Shown here: positions 53,346-60,961 of the stretch, piece after piece
Layout: each line of letters begins with the position of its first letter
Numbering within the stretch: position 1 is the first letter of the stretch
Assembly: GCF_002741015.1 (NCBI RefSeq)
Contig: NZ_CP016620.1
Location: forward strand, 310,001 to 374,000
DNA from: Microvirga ossetica
GTDB lineage: Bacteria > Pseudomonadota > Alphaproteobacteria > Rhizobiales > Beijerinckiaceae
Reading direction: 5' to 3'
DNA: 64,000 nt
The notes under the pieces: model-generated
Told to the model about the DNA's origin: nothing
The model's input: only the letters and a program-made list of their open reading frames with translations
Databases searched by the model: none
Made by a program: the position numbers and the translations under genes

Positions 53346-54278
53346 TCAGTGCTCCCGTGCACTGAAGACGGCGTGCATCTCCACGGGTCTGAACTGCTGC
53401 TTCATGGCGCGCACCCCCGGGCGCCCGGCATCGTCCGAGTCGTTGAAGTGGGTCAGGCCCGGCCACCCGGCCATGAGGCGGTGACTGAGGAGATAGGCAA
53501 GCCCGTGAACGCCCGGGTCGGCGATGCCGAGATAATGGCTTCCCAAGGTGGAGGTGAGCGGGCCTCCGAAGGCAAAGCCGCGCACAGTGCTGTCGACCTC
53601 GGCCACCAGCCCCTGGAGGAGCGAGGGTGGAAAGCGATCCGCTGCGGCCAGGCAGGCGAGCGTGCTCGTGTAGCCCTCCGGCTTTACGCCTCTGGCGGCA
53701 AGCCGCTCCCGCCAAGCCTTGGTGAGAGCGAGGCAGGTGGAATAATCGGCCCTCGTATAGGGACGCGTGACGACCACCCCCGCCCTGAGGGCGCGCGAGA
53801 GCTCCTGCCGCAATCCCTTGAAGGCCGCCCCTCGCAGCGCCACGACCGCGTCACGGTCGTAGATGAATTCCTCGCCTCTCACGGAGATCGCGAAGCCTTC
53901 CCGCGCGATCCGCAGTGCTTGCCCCTCTTCCACGAAGATGATCCGGCCCGAGCGGTCGCCGTTGAAATCCCGCATCCACTGCACCGCATGCCGCAGTGCC
54001 GCCGGATCGAAGGGAAAAGGCGGAAGGAACAGGTTCATCTGCGACTTCACCTGCGAGCCGACCTTTCGCTGGCGGATCTGGTAGGTCAGGATCGCCCCGG
54101 CATGGCGCTCCCAGCGCAGCGCATGCGCCTCGGACTGTCCGTAGAAGTACAGACGGGGAAAGTAATAGGAGGCCGCCCTCGCACCTGCGTGCTCCGCAGC
54201 GGCGCGGAAAGCCTCGGCGTCCTCGACCGCAATGGGTGAGAGAGAGGTCAACTCACCGGTACGGACTGGAATCAGCAT
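53346..54278 (-). CDS. DUF2156-like GNAT-fold protein, 310 aa (paralogue)
   Basis: A paralogue of the protein at 51471. Its features run through the same order: YYFPRLYFYGQSEAHALRWE, LPPFPFDPAALRHAVQWMRD, the pocket strand SVRGEEFIYDRDAVVALRGA, GFAFGGPLTSTLGSHYLGI, and the ending FNDSDDAGRPGVRAMKQQFR with PVEMHAVFSAR. The DUF2156 fold transfers amino acids from aminoacyl-tRNA. It is convergent with the copy at 51471 on the other side of the aspartoacylase remnant. Two copies plus a TPR fusion in 11 kb suggest several attachment steps or substrates. Confidence 0.65.
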   Translation of the reverse strand: MLIPVRTGELTSLSPIAVEDAEAFRAAAEHAGARAASYYFPRLYFYGQSEAHALRWERHAGAILTYQIRQRKVGSQVKSQMNLFLPPFPFDPAALRHAVQWMRDFNGDRSGRIIFVEEGQALRIAREGFAISVRGEEFIYDRDAVVALRGAAFKGLRQELSRALRAGVVVTRPYTRADYSTCLALTKAWRERLAARGVKPEGYTSTLACLAAADRFPPSLLQGLVAEVDSTVRGFAFGGPLTSTLGSHYLGIADPGVHGLAYLLSHRLMAGWPGLTHFNDSDDAGRPGVRAMKQQFRPVEMHAVFSAREH

Positions 54279-54412
54279 GTGAGGGCTCCTGGCAAGTGGT
54301 TCCCTTGGTTGGCCAGCTTAGCTTTCGCATTCATACATTGTTAGGCGGCATTTGAGGTAATTCTGCCGGAGCTCCCCTGCCGTCCGAGTTTCACGACCGG
54401 TCTTCTCCGAAA
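54279..54412. other. Spacer without a gene
   Basis: Upstream side of the DUF2156-like gene; it probably contains its promoter. Confidence 0.3.
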
Positions 54413-54550
54413 TCACAGATCCCGATAGCCCCACTGCCGTTTGGTCTGAGCAATAGTCTCAAGGGCTCGTCCTGCCTCGGCCTCGCTGGCGAACACCTCC
54501 GCCAGCCCCTGTGTTCGTGCCGATCCGGCTCCAGTGGCGGTTGAACCGAT
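54413..54550 (-). pseudogene. C-terminal fragment of a WGR-type protein
   Basis: The minus-strand frame GLAEVFASEAEAGRALETIA then QTKRQWGYRDL with a stop at 54413-54415 matches the end of WGR-domain proteins. Compare the local copy at 22372, AMEALETWLQRKRRRGYEL. The WGR core itself is not readable upstream, so only the last 40 residues remain. Confidence 0.45.
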
Positions 54551-54664
54551 GCGATAGTAGAGGAACTAGCTCACTCAGTCGAGCTTGCTTCCCATACGCT
54601 TCCCAATCCGGTTTTCTGGGAAGCAAGACCAAACCTGATCGGCATCTAAGTGCCTGATAATGCT

Positions 54665-54715
54665 TGGTGAGCGCGCTGGGACTCGAACCCAGGACCCTCT
54701 GATTAAAAGTCAGAG
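54665..54715 (-). tRNA. 3' fragment of a tRNA-Lys (UUU) gene, probable attachment-site scar
   Basis: On the minus strand the text contains an intact anticodon arm (TCTGA, loop CTTTTAA, TCAGA; anticodon TTT), the variable region, a perfect T-arm (CTGGG, TTCGAGT, CCCAG), the 3' acceptor strand CGCGCTC and an encoded CCA. The matching 5' acceptor strand GAGCGCG and the D-arm are missing, so this is not a working tRNA. Integrative elements often leave such 3' pieces when they insert into a tRNA gene. Confidence 0.75.
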
Positions 54716-54828
54716 CGTCTTCCGGCCGCTGAAAGATCCCAAGAGCGTACCGCACTAGCGGAGGGATTCACAGATCGCCGGAAACGCCCCATGCTGGATG
54801 CTGGTGATTTGCCTTCGGACCGATCCAT
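54716..54828. other. Upstream region of the helicase gene
   Basis: Short spacer between the tRNA fragment and the helicase; no distinct element seen. Confidence 0.3.
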
Positions 54829-56832
54829 ATGTCCACGTCTCCTCTGAGGCCCCTGCGGGCGCATCAGCAGGCTCTTGCAGGCCTTGTTGATGCAATGACA
54901 CGCGGCGAAGCGACAGGGGTTACCGACATCCTGGCGGCCGTGACGCCTGGCGGCGGCAAGTCCCTCCTCCCCGTGATTGCTGCGGCTCGCCTGCTCGAGG
55001 CCGGCTACGTCGAGCGGATTTGCTGGGTTGTGCCCCGCGACAGCCTCCGCCTCCAAGCCGAAGAGGCCTTTGCCGATCCGGTCTGGCGAGCCGCGCTTGG
55101 CCATGCGCTCTCAGTTCGTGCAGCCGACAACGAACCAGACCCGAGCCGGGGCTTGGCTGGGTACATCACCACGTACCAGGCGATCGCGGCGGCACCGGAC
55201 CTGCATCTTGCCGAACTCCGCCGCCATCGCACCCTGCTCGTGGTTGATGAGGTGCATCACCTGCCCACTCTCAGCGAGTACGAGCCAGCCGCATCTGCAA
55301 GTTCCGGTCAAGCTCCTCCCCTGAACGAAGATGCCTCAGCGTGGAGCCGGGCGCTGCTGCCGCTTCTGGAATCTGCAGCTCTGCGCTTGCTTCTCTCGGG
55401 GACCCTGGAGCGTGCGGATGGCCGGCGCATCCTGTGGCTGCCTTATCGCACTGGACCCGACGCTGGCACGCAGGAGGTTGATCTGGAGGCTCCCAGCTGG
55501 GCGATCACCGGCTACTCACGAACTCAAGCGGTAGCGGAGCGCGCGGTGCTCCCCATCACCTTTGGTGCCCTCGATGGTGAAGCCAGTTGGTTGCAAGCAG
55601 GACGAACCGCGACGGACGACGTCCGGCTGGGCCCCCATCGCCTGTCAGGCCCCTACCCGACCGAGACCACCCGCCCTGCCCTGTTCACCGCTCTGCGGAC
55701 AGGATTTGCCCGGGAGTTGCTCCAGGAGGCTTTTAGGGCCACACGCAATCTCAGATCACGCCGGCGGGCCGAGCGGGGGCTGGCTGCCGATGAAGTCGTC
55801 CGGGGTCTCGGCAAGCTGCTCGTGGTCGCGCCTGATCAGCGTAGTGCCCGGCGCTACTGTGAGATGCTGCGAAGCTGGATGCCACCCCGGCAGGCCGAGA
55901 GGGAGGTACGATTGGCGATCTCGAATGAGCGTGGTGCACCCGAGGCGCTGGCCGCCTTTCGGCTGACAGCAGAGCCGGCGATCCTGGTCACGGTGGCCAT
56001 GGCCTACGAAGGGCTGGATGCGCCGGAGGTCGCGGTGGTGGCTGCCCTGACCCACATCCGCAGCCGCCCCTGGCTTGAACAGATGATCGCCCGAGCCACG
56101 CGAGTGGATCCTCATGCGGGTCCCTACGAGAGTCAGCGCGCCCTCGTCTTCCACCCGGACGATCCGCTGTTTGTCCGCTTCCGCCGCAGCATCGAGGCTG
56201 AGCAGGGGATGCTGGCCCGTCAGCGTCGGCGCAATGCTGAGGCGGAGACACCATCTTGGCTCGCCGAGCATCTCGCGGCACACCGGGATGAGGGCGAGGG
56301 GCGTGGAATTACGCCCTTGGAGAGTAATGCGCTGGGTCTGCGCTTTGCAACGCTGAAGCCCGGCCCGGTGTTCGAAGAGACGCGCCGAGAACGAAAGGCC
56401 GACCAAGCACATCTGATCGAGCCGCCTTCCGCGACGGAACGGCGGCTGCGGGCGCGCATCGGTGAGGCCGTTGCCGCTCAGGCAGTGGAGGACGAAGCCG
56501 GCCTGCAGATACCGCATGTTGGTGAGGGGCTCTACCACCGCTACAATGCGGTGCTGAAGCGGGTGTTCGGCAACAAGGGCCGAGGTCAGATGACCCTGCC
56601 TGAACTCGAGGCAGCTTTGACCTGGCTGGAGCGCAACCGCCTCAGTGATCACCTCCACCACTTGGAAGGCGATCCTCGCTACGCTTGGACGGCGGCTCGA
56701 CGGCGCCGCTTGGTCTGGGACCAACGGTCCTCCCACTCCGGCTCTGCGTCTGATCCCTCGGCCACGTCGGCGAAGATCATCCCGAAGGGCAGCTTCCCCC
56801 AACAGAGCATTAGGTTGCCACGGCAGGGTTGA
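54829..56832 (+). CDS. SF2 DEAD/DEAH-box helicase, 667 aa
   Basis: A superfamily-2 helicase-like ATPase. Motif I is AAVTPGGGKSLLPVI, Ia-like WVVPRDSLRLQAEEAF, motif II LLVVDEVHHLPTL, motif III LLLSGTLERA, motif V AMAYEGLDAPEVAVVAAL, and motif VI LEQMIARATRVDP. The C-terminal 200 residues have no known domain. The shape (a helicase core plus a large unknown region) is common in island and defence loci, where such proteins are often partners of nucleases, but none lies beside it. The reading frame runs into the end of an IS-like element at 56846, so the natural C-terminus may be trimmed. Confidence 0.78.
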   Translation: MSTSPLRPLRAHQQALAGLVDAMTRGEATGVTDILAAVTPGGGKSLLPVIAAARLLEAGYVERICWVVPRDSLRLQAEEAFADPVWRAALGHALSVRAADNEPDPSRGLAGYITTYQAIAAAPDLHLAELRRHRTLLVVDEVHHLPTLSEYEPAASASSGQAPPLNEDASAWSRALLPLLESAALRLLLSGTLERADGRRILWLPYRTGPDAGTQEVDLEAPSWAITGYSRTQAVAERAVLPITFGALDGEASWLQAGRTATDDVRLGPHRLSGPYPTETTRPALFTALRTGFARELLQEAFRATRNLRSRRRAERGLAADEVVRGLGKLLVVAPDQRSARRYCEMLRSWMPPRQAEREVRLAISNERGAPEALAAFRLTAEPAILVTVAMAYEGLDAPEVAVVAALTHIRSRPWLEQMIARATRVDPHAGPYESQRALVFHPDDPLFVRFRRSIEAEQGMLARQRRRNAEAETPSWLAEHLAAHRDEGEGRGITPLESNALGLRFATLKPGPVFEETRRERKADQAHLIEPPSATERRLRARIGEAVAAQAVEDEAGLQIPHVGEGLYHRYNAVLKRVFGNKGRGQMTLPELEAALTWLERNRLSDHLHHLEGDPRYAWTAARRRRLVWDQRSSHSGSASDPSATSAKIIPKGSFPQQSIRLPRQG

Positions 56833-57104
56833 TAGACCCCTTGGTTGTCGCTGGGCACTTTGGCGTGAGATTCTCGATTTGGAGCAGCTGTAGGCATCTT
56901 GGCGTGAGACTCTGGGGCTTTGGAATCTCAAGTTAACTGCCCATGTAGGACGGCTTCGGGAACATCCCTGCCCTCCTCCCTTTCGGCTAACGCTATGATC
57001 TTATTGGCGTTGATGCGCGATCAAACACTCCGATCGTTTGTTGGCCGGCTGGGCTCAGCACACTCAAAATCCAGACAACGTTTGAGAGCCGGAATCTCAC
57101 GTTA

Positions 57105-58219
57105 TTGATCCGGCTTGGGTGATCTTGAACTACGCGGCATAACGGAAAGATGGATGCCCAAAGTAGCTTCGGATCCGTTCGGGAAGCTTTGTCAGTCGGC
57201 GCATGTGGCTGATGACGGCGCGCTTGAGTTCGGGCTTGCTGTGGGCCGGCGGCTTGCGGGTCACGGCGTGCTTCAGGTCAGCATTCAGGCCCTCGTCCGG
57301 GTTCAACTCAGGGCTATAGGATGGCAGGTAGAAGACCTCGATCTGCTCCGTGCGCTCGGCCAGCCAGCCCCGTACCGCCTGGGCCCGATGGACCGGCAGG
57401 TTGTCCCAGATCAGAAACACCTTGCCCGTAGCATCCTGGATCAGCCGGCCGAGAAAGCGGATCAGGCTCGGGGCCTTGACGGCACCATTGAGCACCATCC
57501 AGCGCAGTTCGCTCTTGTTGGTCACAGCCGAGATCAAGCCCAGCCCCGCGCGCTTGTGGCAGGGGTGCACCACAGGCGTCCGGCCCCGCGGGGCGAAGCT
57601 GCGACCGCGCACGTCATCGGAGCGCAAGCCGGTCTCGTCCCCCCAGAAGACCGTGCCCTTCTCCCTTCTGGCTCGTGCTGCAATGGCCGGATAGTCCTGC
57701 CGCAGCCAGCGCCGCACGGCCTTCGGTGACTGCTCATAGGCCCGTCGGAGCGGCTTCTGGGCCGTGAAGCCCCAGCGCGCCAGATAGGTGCCGATGGTCC
57801 GCACCGCCAGCCGGACCCCACATTGCCGCTCGATCAGCATCCGCACCGCCGCCCGGCTCCACAGGCCGAAGGGAAGATCAAGTTCATCGGGCGTGTGCCG
57901 GCGGATCAGAGCGCGGATCTGCGCTTCCTGCTGGGACTCGAGAAATCGCCCCGTGCCGGGAGCCGGGCCCCGCGCTCCGCTGGCCAATCCGGCCAGGCCC
58001 TGCTCGGCAAAGCGGCGGCAGATATCGAATACGCCTGTCCGGGTCAGGCCCACCTGCGCGGCAATGGCATCATAAGTCAGGCCGCTCTCGCGCAGACCAA
58101 CCACCTGTCGCCGACGCTCCTCTTGCGCTGCTGCTGGCAGCTTGCGCATGTCGACATGTTTCATCCCGCCAAACTGGATCGATTGGCCCTAGATTTCAAG
58201 TTCACCCAAGCCGGATCAA
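57105..58219. mobile_element. IS630-family element (third, different type)
   Basis: Long inverted ends TTGATCCGGCTTGGGTGA on both sides lie directly inside TA duplications at 57103-57104 and 58220-58221. Complete transposase on the minus strand. It is inserted inside an older IS21-type remnant. Confidence 0.86.
57130..58164 (-). CDS. IS630-family transposase, 344 aa
   Basis: A single-frame IS630 transposase. The HTH part has VGLRESGLTYDAIAAQVGLT and RTGVFDICRRFAEQGLAGL. The winged domain has DELDLPFGLWSRAAVRML. The DDE core carries GTVFWGDETGLRSDD, KVFLIWDNLPVHRAQAV and FYLPSYSPELNPDEGLNADL with the three acidic residues. It differs from the two shorter IS630 transposases at 26-29 kb, which need frameshifting. 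Intact and probably active. Confidence 0.88.
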   Translation of the reverse strand: MKHVDMRKLPAAAQEERRRQVVGLRESGLTYDAIAAQVGLTRTGVFDICRRFAEQGLAGLASGARGPAPGTGRFLESQQEAQIRALIRRHTPDELDLPFGLWSRAAVRMLIERQCGVRLAVRTIGTYLARWGFTAQKPLRRAYEQSPKAVRRWLRQDYPAIAARARREKGTVFWGDETGLRSDDVRGRSFAPRGRTPVVHPCHKRAGLGLISAVTNKSELRWMVLNGAVKAPSLIRFLGRLIQDATGKVFLIWDNLPVHRAQAVRGWLAERTEQIEVFYLPSYSPELNPDEGLNADLKHAVTRKPPAHSKPELKRAVISHMRRLTKLPERIRSYFGHPSFRYAA

Positions 58220-58407
58220 TAACTGCCCAAAGCCAACGAGAATCTCAGGTTAAGTGCCCAACCTTTCGTCTCAGCACCCAAGCTAAGTCACTGAAATGGT
58301 TAGATCGCCTGTCTCACGCCAAAGTGCCCAGTGACAGCGGCGCCGGTTGATTGCTTCCAAGATGGTGTCCAGCTGGCCTCTCCTTCTCTCGATCGTCATG
58401 TACTGGA

Positions 58408-59526
58408 TTAGCCGAACGTGAACGCGAACACCTCTACGCCTGACCCGAGAAACTCGATTTCGAATTGCCGGTTGCCGATGGGTTTGGGCTGCCTAATCAG
58501 CTGGTACAGCCTCTGTTCGGTAACGACCCCATTGCCTTCTTCGTCAACGTCAATCCCGTGAGCAGCGCCCAGCGGCTGTCCATCGATCTGCACGCGAAAT
58601 CTTACGGTCGTTCCTGGTGCTGCCGGGCCCATGACGAGATGAAGGTCGCGGGCGTGAAAACGATATGAGATGCCGCCATTTGGCTTGTTCAAGACCGCGT
58701 TTTCCTTCTTCACCGTCCAGTTACCGGACAGCGCCCATTCGTTCAGGCGCAACATGGCGGGCAATTGGTACATGCGGGGCATGTCCAGGGTGACCCCGCC
58801 GGGCGAGGCAAAGTTTTCGGTGCGCTCATGGCCGACATAGTTTTCCGCCGACTTCAGGCTGCCCCAATCGGCGGCGGCCTCGATACCGCGGGCATCTACC
58901 GACACGGGTTCATGGTCGATCCCGCCATTTCCTGCTTCGGCGAGCAGTTGTTGGATGATCATCTCCGACTGTTCGTATGAACCCTCGCCAAAATGATGGT
59001 GTCGAACTCGGCCCTGCGAATCGACGAAATACAGCGCTGGCCAATACTGGTTGTTGAAGGCTCGCCAGATGGCATGGTCGTTGTCCACCGCGACCGGGTA
59101 ATCGATCCGCATCTCCTTCACGGCCCAGCGAACGTTATTTATGTTCTTCTCAAAAATGAACTCCGGCGCATGGACGCCGATCACCACCAATCCTTGATCC
59201 TTGTATTTTTCGGCCCACGCGCGGACATAGGGAGCTGTCCGCAGCCAGTTGATGCAGGTGTAGGTCCAGAAATCGATGAGGACGACTTTTCCGCGCAGAG
59301 CCGGCGCCGTCAGTGGCGGCGAATTCAGCCACTCGTCCGCGCGATCAAGAGAGGCCAGTTCAGTCTGACTACCGCTTTGGCCAGAGAGAAGCCCGTGAAG
59401 GAACGGAGCCTGTATCTCAGTGGATATGATCGGCTGCGGCACTTTCGTGTCCCCTGCAAGGCCCGAAATCGGCGCCCCCATTGACGTGGCAAGGAAGGCA
59501 GCTACCAAGAGCTTGTTTGTGTTCAT
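58408..59526 (-). CDS. Exported thioredoxin-like protein with an extra C-terminal domain, 372 aa
   Basis: A signal peptide (MNTNKLLVAAFLATSMGAPI) leads to a TlpA/redoxin domain at about residues 75-200: GKVVLIDFWTYTCINWLR, GLVVIGVHAPEFIF, YWPALYFVDSQGRV. The usual CxxC is CINW, so the second Cys is a Trp and the disulfide cannot form in the normal way. The C-terminal 170 residues form a beta-rich domain of the type seen in DipZ-like thioredoxin proteins. Periplasmic. It heads a minus-strand series of exported stress genes, although each has its own start. The DsbD-like membrane partner is absent. Confidence 0.75.
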   Translation of the reverse strand: MNTNKLLVAAFLATSMGAPISGLAGDTKVPQPIISTEIQAPFLHGLLSGQSGSQTELASLDRADEWLNSPPLTAPALRGKVVLIDFWTYTCINWLRTAPYVRAWAEKYKDQGLVVIGVHAPEFIFEKNINNVRWAVKEMRIDYPVAVDNDHAIWRAFNNQYWPALYFVDSQGRVRHHHFGEGSYEQSEMIIQQLLAEAGNGGIDHEPVSVDARGIEAAADWGSLKSAENYVGHERTENFASPGGVTLDMPRMYQLPAMLRLNEWALSGNWTVKKENAVLNKPNGGISYRFHARDLHLVMGPAAPGTTVRFRVQIDGQPLGAAHGIDVDEEGNGVVTEQRLYQLIRQPKPIGNRQFEIEFLGSGVEVFAFTFG

Positions 59527-59539
59527 TGATGAATGCCTC

Positions 59540-59722
59540 CTGGATTCTGAGCGATGTTGCCGTGCTTGAGCGATGACACGTTCGGGCCATAGAGCGGTTT
59601 CTGGGTTGGTCGCCGACCAGCTTGTGCTTGATGAATGGGATGCGTAGCCAGCCCGGTGCGAGCGCGCTGGCGCAGTGCCCGCCCGGCGAGCGGCTGTCGA
59701 TGACGTCGTAGCCGCAGCTCAT
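59540..59722 (-). pseudogene. Remnant of an FAD-dependent oxidoreductase N-terminus
   Basis: MSCGYDVIDSRSPGGHCASA with LAPGWLRIPFIKHKLVG lies where class I pyridine-nucleotide disulfide oxidoreductases start with YDVIVIGGGPAGEHCA-ALA...VEHELVGGEC. The Gly-rich FAD loop is destroyed, and after 40 residues the sequence is junk. It overlaps the VOC gene stop by 4 bp, which suggests an old operon. Confidence 0.45.
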
Positions 59723-60375
59723 GCCGGCAGTTCCTTGCCGGCCTGCTCCGCCACCATGTACTCGGCATACCAGTCAGGCCAGTTCTCATCTCGCTGGCCG
59801 CCCGTGCGCGTCTCGTGCTCACCATGGGCGATCGACGCGCGCCGCATTGCACTCGCCAGATCCGATGCGGAGGCGAAACTCGTCGCATTCGAGTCGATCC
59901 GGCCTGGGAACCGGGTGGTGACCTCCTGCAACAGCCATTCGTTGCCGTCAGGATCGCTGAACGTGGCGTAAGAGAAGTAACTGCGCCGTGCCGGATCCGG
60001 ACCACTGAGAGGCGGCTGACCCGGACCCGCACGGTGGAACACTTCGCTCACGTCGGCGCCGCGATCGATGAGCTCGGCACGCGCTGACTGGATGTCCGAG
60101 ACGACAAGATAAAGTCCGCGTGTCGAGCCCGGCACGGCCGACGGTATCCCGGTGCCGAAGTGAACCGAGCATGGCGAGCCTCGAGGCGTCAACTGGACGA
60201 CCCGGAATTCTTCACCGACGATGAAATCGGCATCGAGTCGCCAGCCCAAGCCGCCGTAGAAGCGCTTGGCACGATCGACATCCGAAACAGGGATGACGAC
60301 GACCTCAAGCTTCATGTCGATTGTCCCCGCGGAGGGTGCAACATCTCGTTCGATCATAGTGTCGAGTTGGTTCAT
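59719..60375 (-). CDS. VOC (glyoxalase-fold) protein, 218 aa
   Basis: A vicinal-oxygen-chelate protein: KLEVVVIPVSDVDRAKRFYG, GEEFRVVQLTPRGSPCSVHF, GLYLVVSDIQSARAELIDRG, YFSYATFSDPDGNEWLLQEV. Metal-binding His and Glu positions (VHFG and WLLQE) are present. The last 60 residues are an extra hydrophilic tail (ENWPDWYAEYMVAEQAGKEL). Family members act as glyoxalases, dioxygenases or resistance proteins, and the substrate cannot be told. ATG 60375 has GGGAG upstream. It precedes the oxidoreductase remnant. Confidence 0.8.
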   Translation of the reverse strand: MNQLDTMIERDVAPSAGTIDMKLEVVVIPVSDVDRAKRFYGGLGWRLDADFIVGEEFRVVQLTPRGSPCSVHFGTGIPSAVPGSTRGLYLVVSDIQSARAELIDRGADVSEVFHRAGPGQPPLSGPDPARRSYFSYATFSDPDGNEWLLQEVTTRFPGRIDSNATSFASASDLASAMRRASIAHGEHETRTGGQRDENWPDWYAEYMVAEQAGKELPA

Positions 60376-60426
60376 GACGATCTCCCTTCACATCCACTTG
60401 GTACGCACATGCCGCCTCCAGTGAGC

Positions 60427-60840
60427 TCACGGGGCGCTCACCTGACCCAGCACGACGAGCGGCTTCCCTTTCTCGACGAGATACGTGGCGAGCTCGGCCG
60501 CGTTGACGTTGCCGACATTCCTTGCCGCGTGGGGCGTCCCGGCCGGGATGAACAAGGAGTCGCCAGCCCTGAGCGTGATCGGCAGCTTGCCCTCGAACTG
60601 ATATTCCAGCGAGCCGTCGAGGACATAGGCGACTTCTTCGCCCGGATGGGTGTGCATGCCGAACACCGCTCCCGGGGCAAAGTCGACACGCACCTGGAGG
60701 ACCTCGCGTCCGGTCTCACCAAGATCGTGCCGCAGGACCTCGGTGCGCCCGATTCCTGATTGCTGCGCCTGCGCCAATTGCAACGCCAGTCCGCTCCCGG
60801 CGAACAGCACCGCTGCCGCAATAATTTGAGTCGTTTTCAT
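60427..60840 (-). CDS. Exported single-domain cupin, 137 aa
   Basis: A signal peptide (MKTTQIIAAAVLFAGSGLAL) precedes a small cupin barrel: PGAVFGMHTHPGEEVAYVLD contains the metal-binding His-x-His and Glu, and GDSLFIPAGTPHAARNV the later His. ATG 60840 has a perfect ribosome binding site (GGAGG). Small exported cupins of this type are common beside epoxide hydrolases and peroxidase-like genes. The role is unknown, and a quercetinase- or peroxiredoxin-partner-like activity is only a guess. Confidence 0.8.
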   Translation of the reverse strand: MKTTQIIAAAVLFAGSGLALQLAQAQQSGIGRTEVLRHDLGETGREVLQVRVDFAPGAVFGMHTHPGEEVAYVLDGSLEYQFEGKLPITLRAGDSLFIPAGTPHAARNVGNVNAAELATYLVEKGKPLVVLGQVSAP

Positions 60841-60961
60841 GTGAACCTCCTTTCGTCCTTCAAGCATGTGTAGTTGAAGCTATGCGTCATCTGGCAATCA
60901 CGGATCAGGGCTCAGAACGGGCGTCCCACCAGCGATCCCGACTTAGCCCTGACGACCATGG

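Larger units (their letters stand above)
56846..58336. mobile_element. IS21-type element remnant carrying a nested IS630
   Basis: Nearly identical 25-bp inverted repeats at 56846-56870 and 58312-58336 (core CTGGGCACTTTGGCGTGAGA) flank the region. Further TTGGCGTGAGA and ACTGCCCA repeats lie inside each end, as in IS21 relatives. No istA or istB gene remains. An IS630-type element sits in the middle. Only the outer ends of the older element are left. Confidence 0.65.
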
